64,000 nucleotides of DNA from AB-137-C09 sp964458185. GTDB lineage: Bacteria > Pseudomonadota > Zetaproteobacteria > Mariprofundales > Mariprofundaceae. Below the pieces are notes generated by a model. That model was not told the origin of the DNA. It did no database searches and saw only the letters and a program-made list of their open reading frames with translations. Positions 18,052 through 26,363 of this stretch are shown piece by piece (the stretch's first letter is position 1; each line of letters starts with the position of its first letter). The stretch spans positions 11,680 through 75,679 of the forward strand of contig CAYWFG010000006.1 in the NCBI GenBank assembly GCA_964458185.1, in the 5' to 3' direction. Position numbers and translations under genes: made by a program.

Positions 18052-18499
18052 TATCCGATTAGCCTATGCCCATGATTTTGATGCCATGCATGCCTTAAAC
18101 CAACTAAGCTTCATCGAAGCATGGTCAGAAGATGCGATGCGTGGTGCATTATTGGGTGGTTTTGATGTCTTGGTGGCAGAGGCGGATAGCGTATTGTGCG
18201 GTTATATTTTTAGCTGTGATATTGTTGATGAGGTACATATTATGCAATTAGCCGTTCACCCTGCATGGCAAAGGCAAGGCATTGCCCGCCGTTTAAGCCA
18301 AACATTATTGCATACCAAACGCGCAATGCAATGTATATTACTCGAACTTCGAGCATCTAATCATGCGGCATTAGCATTGTACCAACATTTAGGCTTTGCG
18401 GTGTGTGGTGAACGATCAGGTTACTACGCAGCACGACACGAGAAGGCAGCAGAAAGTGCTATTTTAATGCGATTGAATATGGATGGAAACTATGAGTGA
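18038..18499 (+). CDS. rimI: GNAT N-acetyltransferase, RimI-like
   Basis: A 153-residue GNAT protein. The start at 18038 (MKNINIRLA) gives the normal RimI length; longer readings run antiparallel to nothing useful and only extend into folA. The acetyl-CoA loop is in HPAWQRQGIARRLSQTLL (Q-x-x-G-x-A), preceded by the strand VHIMQLAVHP, with the C-terminal ALALYQHLGFAVCGERSGYY typical of RimI, which acetylates ribosomal protein bS18. Because GNATs are diverse, another protein N-terminal substrate is possible. Confidence 0.8.
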   Translation: MKNINIRLAYAHDFDAMHALNQLSFIEAWSEDAMRGALLGGFDVLVAEADSVLCGYIFSCDIVDEVHIMQLAVHPAWQRQGIARRLSQTLLHTKRAMQCILLELRASNHAALALYQHLGFAVCGERSGYYAARHEKAAESAILMRLNMDGNYE

Positions 18500-19691
18500 T
18501 ACGAATGAGTTCATTATTTTATTGGTGGATGATCAACCCATTATTCATGAAGCGATTCGTCGCTCGCTGGCAGCAAGCCCGAACTTAATTCTTCATTGTT
18601 GCGATGATGGTAGTGCTGCCTTAAAAATCGCTGAAGAGCTTAAACCGCATGTTATTTTGCAAGACTTGGTGATGCCTGATGTGAATGGTTTGATGCTGGT
18701 ACAATACTACCGAGTCAACCCTGCCACACGCGATATCCCCATCGTGGTGTTATCGTCGAAAGAAGACCCTGCGATTAAAGCCAAGGCATTTTCCTTAGGG
18801 GCAAACGATTATATTGTTAAACTGCCTGACCAAACAGAGTTGCTAGCACGATTGCAATACCATGCCAAAGCCTATGAAAACATGCAACAACGGGCAAAGG
18901 TTTTTCGTCAATTAAAAGACAATCAGCAGATTTTAGTTAAGCTCAATCGACAACTGGAAGAAGAACAAAAAGAACTCAAAAAGCTTAATGAAATAAAAAA
19001 TCGTTTTTTAAGTATGGCAGCCCATGATTTGCGTAACCCCCTTTCTGCGATTCGTTGTTTTGCTGAGTTTTTGACTGAACCAGATATGGGTTCGCTCAAT
19101 AAAGAACAACGAGAATTGGTTGATAATATTGCCACCACCTCTAATTCCATGTTGAGTTTAGTGAATGATTTACTGGATGTCAGTGTTATTGAATCAGGAA
19201 GGTTAAAGCTTAAGCTGGACGAACATGATATGCCTCATTTGATTAAAAATGTCGTGCATCTCAATCATATTGTCGCACAGAGAAAGCATATTACTGTATC
19301 ATTTGATGCCATGATTGATCAACCTAAACAGGTCTTTGACCCTGAACGATTCCGTCAGGTGGTTGATAATCTTATAAGCAATGCTGTCAAATACTCACCA
19401 TCTTATACCACGGTTTATGTTCGCTTGCGTATTGCTAAGGAGCGCATTCAATTAACAGTGAAAGATGAAGGCCCTGGTATTCCTGAAGAAGAACTTGGAA
19501 AATTATTTCGCGCTTTTGGTAAAACATCAGTGCAACCCACCGCAGGAGAAAAAAGCACAGGCTTAGGCCTGGTGCTTTCTAAACGTATCATTCAGGCACA
19601 CGGTGGTGATATTCGTGTTGAGTCATCACTTGGGAAAGGCAGTTCGTTTATTGTTGAGTTAAATGGCGATCTCTTGCGTGGATCTTTGTAA
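18492..19691 (+). CDS. Hybrid receiver-histidine kinase
   Basis: A 399-residue signalling protein in the order receiver then kinase. The receiver (about 7-125) has the acidic pair DD13-14 and phosphoacceptor Asp58 in ILQDLVMPD. A short coiled coil (about 140-170) leads to a HisKA domain with His178 in HDLRNPLSAIRCF, followed by a HATPase domain (DNLISNAVKYS, DEGPGIPEEEL, STGLGLVLSKR). It has no membrane segments and no separate sensor domain, so it is probably cytoplasmic and controlled through phosphorylation of its own receiver. The ATG at 18492 follows GGATGGA at 18481-18487. It is distal in the ubi-folA-rimI operon, and no partner regulator is adjacent. Confidence 0.87.
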   Translation: MSDTNEFIILLVDDQPIIHEAIRRSLAASPNLILHCCDDGSAALKIAEELKPHVILQDLVMPDVNGLMLVQYYRVNPATRDIPIVVLSSKEDPAIKAKAFSLGANDYIVKLPDQTELLARLQYHAKAYENMQQRAKVFRQLKDNQQILVKLNRQLEEEQKELKKLNEIKNRFLSMAAHDLRNPLSAIRCFAEFLTEPDMGSLNKEQRELVDNIATTSNSMLSLVNDLLDVSVIESGRLKLKLDEHDMPHLIKNVVHLNHIVAQRKHITVSFDAMIDQPKQVFDPERFRQVVDNLISNAVKYSPSYTTVYVRLRIAKERIQLTVKDEGPGIPEEELGKLFRAFGKTSVQPTAGEKSTGLGLVLSKRIIQAHGGDIRVESSLGKGSSFIVELNGDLLRGSL

Positions 19692-19721
19692 TAATTCTTC
19701 AATAGCAAGCTGCCGTTTAAC

Positions 19722-20648
19722 ATGATTGCTATTTTATTGACCATGGCTGGCGTGATTGCCTTGGGCTTTGGATGGCGATGGCGCTTGGGCGAGGCGACGG
19801 CAGATAAGATTCGGCAGGCATTAACCCGCAGTGTTTATGAGTTGTTTTTGCCTGCCTTGGTCTTGCGTATGTTATGGCAATCCCCTGTAGATATAAATAC
19901 CTTGCGAATTCCAGCACTGGCAGCACTGTGTGTGATGCTAGCGTTGGCAGCAGCTTGGCTGATGTACTGCTTCTTTTTCAACCCTCGCTTACTTAGCTCG
20001 CCTGCCTTGGGTGCATTGTTGCTAGCTTCAGCTTTTGGTAATTTCACCTACCTTGGGCTGCCTGTCTTAACACAGGTTTTTGGCGAAGATTCGGCGATTG
20101 TTGCGATTCAGTTTGATTTGTTGGCAAGCACACCGTTATTGTTTACCGTTGGCATATTACTCGCTACCTATTATGGTCAAGGTGAGCAAGGGATGGGGAA
20201 AGCAATCCATCAAATGCTTCGTGTTCCAGCTTTATGGGCTGCTATTGCAGGGGTGCTTTTAAGCGTGTTGGCAATCCCGTTGCCAGAGACGGTGTTAAAT
20301 TTATTATCCTTGCTGGGTGCGGCAGTCATCCCATTGATGTTACTGGCAGTTGGCATGGCACTGCGTTGGCAACAAGGTTGGTTGCATCGAATGCCTGTGC
20401 TGATTCCTGTATTGCTGGCACAATTACTCATCATGCCTGCCACTGCTTGGCTGTTGTGCCTATGGTGGCATATACCCTCAACATTGTTACCCCAAATAGT
20501 CATCGAGGCTGGTATGCCAAGTATGGTATTGGGTTTGGTCGTTTGCGACCGTTTTAAATTAGATACCAGTCTTTATGCAGAGGCTATTACGGTATCAACA
20601 TTATTTTCGCTGTTGTCGTTACCGCTTTGGTGGTATTGGCTTGGCTGA
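19722..20648 (+). CDS. AEC-family membrane transporter
   Basis: A 308-residue integral membrane protein with about ten hydrophobic segments, of the auxin-efflux-carrier/bile-acid-sodium-symporter superfamily (AEC). Family signs are the N-terminal membrane pair, the SAFGNFTYLGLPVL half-helix region and the matching late motif AGMPSMVLGLVV. Bacterial members move malate, malonate or other carboxylates; the substrate here cannot be told. It lies between the hybrid kinase and a SNF2 helicase, with a 30-base gap upstream. Confidence 0.82.
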   Translation: MIAILLTMAGVIALGFGWRWRLGEATADKIRQALTRSVYELFLPALVLRMLWQSPVDINTLRIPALAALCVMLALAAAWLMYCFFFNPRLLSSPALGALLLASAFGNFTYLGLPVLTQVFGEDSAIVAIQFDLLASTPLLFTVGILLATYYGQGEQGMGKAIHQMLRVPALWAAIAGVLLSVLAIPLPETVLNLLSLLGAAVIPLMLLAVGMALRWQQGWLHRMPVLIPVLLAQLLIMPATAWLLCLWWHIPSTLLPQIVIEAGMPSMVLGLVVCDRFKLDTSLYAEAITVSTLFSLLSLPLWWYWLG

Positions 20649-20677
20649 ATAACAACATACAAAACATAGGAATCTTT

Positions 20678-23600
20678 ATGGCTAACACAACAATCTCTTA
20701 CGGTAGTTTAATGGGTACTTTAAAAAATTATCCTGACCATGAGCAGCGTGTTTTTTATGCACTAGCTGTAGCCTATATCCCCATGAATATTACCCTATCT
20801 AAGGCTCTAATGAAGCATATGGAATGGGATGAAAAAGTTATCGCAACACCATGGATCAATGCAGCAAAAGGTAATGGATTGCTTATCAGTCATGATTTGC
20901 GTTTTCGCGTTAATAATGAAATTTTAGAGTATTGCAATCAATGCATGGTGCTTTCTGGCGACCACGAAAAACTTATTGAATGGGTGATAAAAAACATCCA
21001 TGAAGCTTATAAATTCAGGGAATACCTTAAGGTATTACCGATTAGAAAAGCATTCTACGCGAATGATTTTTCACAGCTAAGAAAAGCAATAGGGAACGTT
21101 GATCCAGCCTTTACCCCATTGATCGAGTTTCCTGTTGGAACAAAAAACATTCTGTATAATTCATATAACGGCACATGGTTTGAGGCACTTAGCGCTGAAG
21201 TAAAATTTCAAATGCTTGATCAAATGAGTAAACTGATTATGAAGAGCTGCAAGTCACCACTTTCACTGCCTCAAATTGTAAGTTGTTTAGATCAATCAAC
21301 GGCAATCATGGCACAACAAGAAGGGCAATACTTGCGTGCATCGATTGCCATGTGGCAAGGTGATATAGCACTCATGGCGCGACTCATTCCTGAGCTTGCT
21401 AACGAGCGTGTCTATGCACTTCGTGGGCGATTGGCTTTTTTGTATGGTCGTGATGATGAATCATTGGAGTATTACGAACAAGCCTTGACGATAAAAAAGA
21501 AACAATTAAAAAAACGGGTCGGCTGCTTAACAGGAAAAGATGCTATTTTTCACCTGCTGCTTTGTTTGCGCAGCAAAAACATGACGTTGTTTCATACATC
21601 AGTGAAAAATATATCCAAACATGCCAACGATAAAACTATTGAACTTATTGCCGAATGGTTTGCTTGGGTTATTGAAATTCAACAGCAACGAAAAACACTA
21701 AATAATAATCATCTTAAGCGATACGTTGATAAATTCCCTAACACTCCTTTTGCTTCTTTATGTGTTATGCTTGGTATTTTATGGTTGGATGAAAAACTAT
21801 TGACTAAATATTTTTCATCCAGTGTTGTGGACAACGCCTTTTTAAAAAAACATGAATTATTTTGGCTATACAGAGAAGCAGAACACATATTTAAAAAGAC
21901 AAAAATCAAGGGGACGCTCAAAAACGACCCTGTGTTCCCATTATGGAAAAAAAGGTCTGATGAACTAGAAGCTTTGGGTATTGTGCTTTGCGCCGATTGC
22001 ATCGTAAAAGAGCCAGCATGGGAACGTAGTCTACGCGCCCTTGATGCATTGATGGATCCTAACTCAACGGAGTCAGTTGCAAATAGAGAGCAACGCCTAG
22101 TGTGGTTGTTTCAAGCGATTAAAAAAAGAAATAAAGCTTTAAAATTAAGCATTAATCTTGAGGTTCGTTTGCAGCTTCTTAGCAAAAAAGGAACGTGGAG
22201 CAAAGGGCGAAAAGTTGCTTTGGCACGTTTACAGCCGTCAAACAAACGCAATGAAGACTTCCCATGGTTGACCACACAAGATCAAGCCATGTGCAACCAT
22301 ATCAAAGAATATCAAATTAACGGTGGCTATTATCATTATTATGAGACCGTTATTGATGTTCATGCCTACGATGTTTTACCTGATGCCATTGCTTATCCTG
22401 CGTTGTTTATTGGTGATCTTAACACCCCCTTCCATATTGAAGAAGGAAAGATTACCTTGCAGGTGCTGCGAGAGAAAAAGAACATTCGGATTAAAATCAC
22501 CCCATTCCCTGCTGAGGATGATATTAATGAAGAAGATGAAAGATCATCCACGGTGATGCAATGGCAAACGCCCCAACGGATGACATTTTATCGTTTTAAC
22601 AAAGAACATCTGCGTATTGTGAATATTCTTGGTGAAGAAGGTTTATCTGTTCCACTGGCTGCCAAGACTCGTGCCTTAGAGAGCATCGCTGCCATTGCCC
22701 CGTTGTTGACGGTGCATTCAGAATTTGGCGGTGGTAGCCAGCAAGCTGCCAAAGATGTTGAGGGAGATGGTCGCTTGCATATGCATTTGCAGCCGATTGG
22801 TGATGGTTTACAAGTGAGTTGTTTTGTACGACCCTTTGGTGATGCAGCGCCGATGCTAACCCACCCCGGTGAAGGCGGAAAAAGCCTCTTTACCGAACAT
22901 GACGGAGCAACATTGCAAACGCATCGCAATTTAACCAAAGAAATGAAACTGTCACAACAGATGTTCAATACCTGTACCCATTTGGATGCGGAAGAAGGAT
23001 GGAATTGGCAGCTAGATGAACCTCAGCAAGCCTTAGAGACATTGGAACAATTACAAGCATTAGGCGATGATGCCGTCCTTGAATGGCCAGAAGGCAAGGG
23101 GATCAAACTGGTGCAAAAAATGGATGTGAAACAATTTGCTGTTTCTATTCGCAAACAACAAGATTGGTTTCAGCTTGAAGGCGATATTCAACTCGGTGAT
23201 GACGATGTGATGGGCGTTAAACAATTGTTATCGTTGGTCGAAGCCTCATCGGGTCGTTTTATTCGCATGGGTGATGACCAATTCATGAGCTTAAGTCAAG
23301 CCTTGTACAAACGCTTACAACGCTTGCAAAAAATAACCGATGGTGGTCGTTTTCATAACCTTGCTGCGTCGGCGATTGATGATGCTACTGATGGCATGAA
23401 CATGCGCAAAAATAAATCGTGGCAAGATCATTTGCAAAAAATATCTGATGCTGAAGCCTATCAACCTGTATTGCCATCGACCTTGCAAGCCGAATTGCGT
23501 GATTATCAAGTCGAAGGGTTTGAGTGGATGGCACGGCTCACCCATTGGGGTGCAGGGGCATGTTTGGCCGATGACATGGGGCTTGGCAAAACAGTGCAGG

Positions 23601-24880
23601 CATTGGCATTGATGCTGACCCTAGCAAAAGAAGGGCCGATATTGGTGATTGCCCCCACATCGGTATGCATGAACTGGGAGGCAGAAGTAACCCGCTTTTC
23701 GCCCTCCTTGCGCTTGCATAACTTTGCCGAAGGTGATCGTGCCGCGATGGTCGCAGATGCAGCCCCGTTTGATGTGGTGGTATGCAGTTATGCCTTATTA
23801 CAGCGCAACGATGCGGTGCTGACATCGCGTGAATGGCGGATGATAGTGCTGGATGAAGCACAAGCGATCAAAAATGCTGCCACCAAGCGTTCGCAAGCGG
23901 CGATGGCACTGCAAAGCCCCGTGCGGGTTATTACCACAGGCACGCCCATTGAAAACCATTTGGGTGAATTATGGAACTTATTTCAATTTATCAACCCAGG
24001 TTTGCTGGGCAGTTTAGAGCGTTTTAACCAGCGGTTTGCTAACCCTATTCAAGTGCAGCAAAACGCTGAAGTTGCCAAGCACTTAAAGCAACTCGTACAC
24101 CCGTTCATTTTACGCCGTTTAAAAAGCAATGTCTTAACCGAACTGCCGTCACGTACTGAAATCACCATCCATATTGAGCTGCCGAAAGAAGAAATGGCAT
24201 TGTACGAGGCGGTTCGTCAACAAGCCTTAGAACGTATTGAAGGTATCGGCAACGAACACCCCGGTGCGCGACAAATCAAAGTGTTGGCAGAAATTATGCG
24301 CTTGCGCCGTGTATGTTGCCACCCCAGCTTGGTGATGCCCGATGCAGGTATTTCGGGTGCTAAATTAACGGCTTTTGGTGAATGCATCAAAGAATTGCGC
24401 GATGGTAAACACAAAGCTTTGGTGTTCAGCCAATTTGTAGGGCATTTGGCTATTTTACGCAAGCACTTGGATGAAGAAAAAATACCGTACCAATACTTGG
24501 ATGGCTCCACCCCTGTGAAACAACGTAAAAAACGGGTTGATGCCTTTCAAGCTGGCGAAGGGGATGTTTTTTTAATCAGTCTGAAAGCAGGTGGTGCAGG
24601 GCTAAACCTTACCGCTGCTGATTATGTGTTGCACATGGATCCATGGTGGAACCCCGCAGTAGAAGACCAAGCCTCTGATCGCGCCCACCGCATGGGGCAA
24701 AAACGCCCTGTAACTATTTACCGTTTTATTGCCAAAAACACCATTGAAGATAAAATTGTGCAGATGCACCAACAAAAACGCGACCTTGCCGATACATTGT
24801 TAGAGGGAAGTGATGCAGGCGGAAAATTATCGTTGGCTGCGATCATGAAATTGGTTGAAGAATCTTCAGTTGAAGCATAA
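20678..24880 (+). CDS. Large SNF2-family DEAD/DEAH helicase
   Basis: A 1400-residue protein with a full SNF2 helicase engine in its last third: DDMGLGKTVQALAL (about 965-978), DEAQ box LDEAQAIKN (about 1059), TGTPIENHLGELWNLF, LVFSQFVGH and the C-terminal SLKAGGAGLNLTAADYVLH, DPWWNPAVEDQASDRAHRMGQ. The first roughly 900 residues are not recognised. Residues 1-550 are lysine-rich and helical with a TPR-like look around 200-300, and that part of the gene is visibly more AT-rich than the rest. The start at 20678 has AGG seven bases upstream. SNF2 proteins translocate on duplex DNA and displace proteins. cysM starts ten bases after the stop. Confidence 0.88.
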   Translation: MANTTISYGSLMGTLKNYPDHEQRVFYALAVAYIPMNITLSKALMKHMEWDEKVIATPWINAAKGNGLLISHDLRFRVNNEILEYCNQCMVLSGDHEKLIEWVIKNIHEAYKFREYLKVLPIRKAFYANDFSQLRKAIGNVDPAFTPLIEFPVGTKNILYNSYNGTWFEALSAEVKFQMLDQMSKLIMKSCKSPLSLPQIVSCLDQSTAIMAQQEGQYLRASIAMWQGDIALMARLIPELANERVYALRGRLAFLYGRDDESLEYYEQALTIKKKQLKKRVGCLTGKDAIFHLLLCLRSKNMTLFHTSVKNISKHANDKTIELIAEWFAWVIEIQQQRKTLNNNHLKRYVDKFPNTPFASLCVMLGILWLDEKLLTKYFSSSVVDNAFLKKHELFWLYREAEHIFKKTKIKGTLKNDPVFPLWKKRSDELEALGIVLCADCIVKEPAWERSLRALDALMDPNSTESVANREQRLVWLFQAIKKRNKALKLSINLEVRLQLLSKKGTWSKGRKVALARLQPSNKRNEDFPWLTTQDQAMCNHIKEYQINGGYYHYYETVIDVHAYDVLPDAIAYPALFIGDLNTPFHIEEGKITLQVLREKKNIRIKITPFPAEDDINEEDERSSTVMQWQTPQRMTFYRFNKEHLRIVNILGEEGLSVPLAAKTRALESIAAIAPLLTVHSEFGGGSQQAAKDVEGDGRLHMHLQPIGDGLQVSCFVRPFGDAAPMLTHPGEGGKSLFTEHDGATLQTHRNLTKEMKLSQQMFNTCTHLDAEEGWNWQLDEPQQALETLEQLQALGDDAVLEWPEGKGIKLVQKMDVKQFAVSIRKQQDWFQLEGDIQLGDDDVMGVKQLLSLVEASSGRFIRMGDDQFMSLSQALYKRLQRLQKITDGGRFHNLAASAIDDATDGMNMRKNKSWQDHLQKISDAEAYQPVLPSTLQAELRDYQVEGFEWMARLTHWGAGACLADDMGLGKTVQALALMLTLAKEGPILVIAPTSVCMNWEAEVTRFSPSLRLHNFAEGDRAAMVADAAPFDVVVCSYALLQRNDAVLTSREWRMIVLDEAQAIKNAATKRSQAAMALQSPVRVITTGTPIENHLGELWNLFQFINPGLLGSLERFNQRFANPIQVQQNAEVAKHLKQLVHPFILRRLKSNVLTELPSRTEITIHIELPKEEMALYEAVRQQALERIEGIGNEHPGARQIKVLAEIMRLRRVCCHPSLVMPDAGISGAKLTAFGECIKELRDGKHKALVFSQFVGHLAILRKHLDEEKIPYQYLDGSTPVKQRKKRVDAFQAGEGDVFLISLKAGGAGLNLTAADYVLHMDPWWNPAVEDQASDRAHRMGQKRPVTIYRFIAKNTIEDKIVQMHQQKRDLADTLLEGSDAGGKLSLAAIMKLVEESSVEA

Positions 24881-24889
24881 GGAATTTTT

Positions 24890-25828
24890 GTGTCCACTAT
24901 TATTGACTTAATCGGCAATACGCCGCTTGTTCGTTTATCGCGTATTCCTGCGCATTTGCCCGATAATATTAACATTTACGCCAAATTAGAACGATTCAAC
25001 CCCGGTGGTTCGGTGAAAGATAGACCCGCCCTGTGCATGATTCAAGAAGGTATTGATAAAGGTTTATTGACCGACGATAAAACCATCTTGGATTCAACAT
25101 CAGGCAATACGGGCATTGCCTTGGCAATGATTGGTGCTGCTATGGGTTTTCGGGTACGTTTGGTGATGCCGGGCAATGTGTCGGATGAACGCAAACGTAT
25201 CTGCCGTGCGTTTGGCGCAGATTTGATTTTCTCTGATCCTTTGGAAGGTTCAGATGGTGCGATTCTCCAAGCGCGTGATATTTATAGTGCTGATCCTGAT
25301 CGTTATTTTAAACCTGACCAATACAATAACCCTGCCAACCCACGCGCCCACGAAGAATCCACAGGGCCTGAGATTTGGCAGCAAACCGCAGGTGAAATCA
25401 CCCATTTTGTTGCCTCGCTAGGGACTTCAGGCACGCTGGTCGGCACAGGTCGTTATTTAAAACGGATGAACCCTGATGTGCAGATTATTGCCGCAGAACC
25501 CGATTCACCGTTTCATGGCATTGAAGGCTTAAAGCATATTGAATCCAGCATTGTTCCAGAAATTTATGACGCTTCTGTGCATGACCAAAAATTAGGCATT
25601 GATACGGAGTCTGCCTATACCATGACCAAGCGTTTGGCCGTAGAAGAAGGAATTTTGTGTGGTCAGTCTTGTGGTTGTGTGTTGCTTGCTGCTATAACCA
25701 TTGGCGAACAATTGGCAAAAAACAAGCAAGCAGGTCACATCGTGGCGATTTTCCCTGATGGTGGCGAGAAGTATTTAAGCACGGCTGTGTTTGCAGGGGA
25801 GCGTGTCAGTCAAGGCGAAGGAATATAG
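24890..25828 (+). CDS. cysM: Cysteine synthase B
   Basis: A 312-residue PLP enzyme of the O-acetylserine sulfhydrylase family. The PLP lysine is in NPGGSVKDRPA, with the SGNTGIALAM phosphate-binding loop, TGPEIWQQT and the CysM-type ending YLSTAVFAGERVSQGEGI. CysM makes cysteine (or S-sulfocysteine) from O-acetylserine and sulfide (or thiosulfate). The start codon is GTG at 24890 with AAGGA six bases upstream; it follows the SNF2 gene by nine bases and converges on smpB with a two-base gap. A thiosulfate-using CysM would fit the sulfur-oxidation genes elsewhere in the window. Confidence 0.93.
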   Translation: MSTIIDLIGNTPLVRLSRIPAHLPDNINIYAKLERFNPGGSVKDRPALCMIQEGIDKGLLTDDKTILDSTSGNTGIALAMIGAAMGFRVRLVMPGNVSDERKRICRAFGADLIFSDPLEGSDGAILQARDIYSADPDRYFKPDQYNNPANPRAHEESTGPEIWQQTAGEITHFVASLGTSGTLVGTGRYLKRMNPDVQIIAAEPDSPFHGIEGLKHIESSIVPEIYDASVHDQKLGIDTESAYTMTKRLAVEEGILCGQSCGCVLLAAITIGEQLAKNKQAGHIVAIFPDGGEKYLSTAVFAGERVSQGEGI

Positions 25829-25830
25829 CT

Positions 25831-26274
25831 TCAACGCATCTTGTATTGACGTTGCAAATCGCGTGATACATCGCGTTCTCGAATAGCATGGCGTTTATCA
25901 TAATCTTTTTTACCGCGTGCCAAAGCAATGGATAGTTTGGCATACCCCCGTTCATTAAAATAAAATTTTAAGGGTACGAGGGTCAAGCCTTTTTCTTTAA
26001 GTTTGCCCAAAAGACGGTTGATTTCGCGTTTGCGCATCAATAGCTCACGGGAGCGAGCAGGTTCTAAGGGGTTGTTTCGTGCAGCGGGTTTGTAAGGGCT
26101 GATATGACAGTTGATTAACCAAACCCGTTCGTCACGAATCAAGCAATGCGCCTCTGCTAAATTCGCTTGACCATTGCGTAATGATTTCACTTCAGGTCCA
26201 GCAAGCATGATCCCCACTTCAAAGTTTTCAATAAAATGATACTCATACCGTGCGCGTCGATTAATAATAGCCAT
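25831..26274 (-). CDS. smpB: SsrA-binding protein SmpB
   Basis: A 147-residue SmpB, the partner of tmRNA in trans-translation and rescue of stalled ribosomes. YEYHFIENFEVGIMLAGPEVKSLR, the LINCHISPY strand and the basic C-terminal tail KKDYDKRHAIRERD are family hallmarks. Length is typical. It is divergent from nasA across an 89-base gap. No ssrA gene is visible nearby. Confidence 0.96.
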   Translation of the reverse strand: MAIINRRARYEYHFIENFEVGIMLAGPEVKSLRNGQANLAEAHCLIRDERVWLINCHISPYKPAARNNPLEPARSRELLMRKREINRLLGKLKEKGLTLVPLKFYFNERGYAKLSIALARGKKDYDKRHAIRERDVSRDLQRQYKMR

Positions 26275-26363
26275 ACGCCCATGCTATAAACAGGGTGAGA
26301 AATGGCAAATAGGATGTTTTTATTGATGGCATGGCATTTGCTAGTTTGCGCTAAGGAGTCTCC

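Noticed and set aside
23315..23861. Minus-strand open frames within the SNF2 gene
   Set aside because: The plus strand encodes conserved helicase motifs through this stretch.
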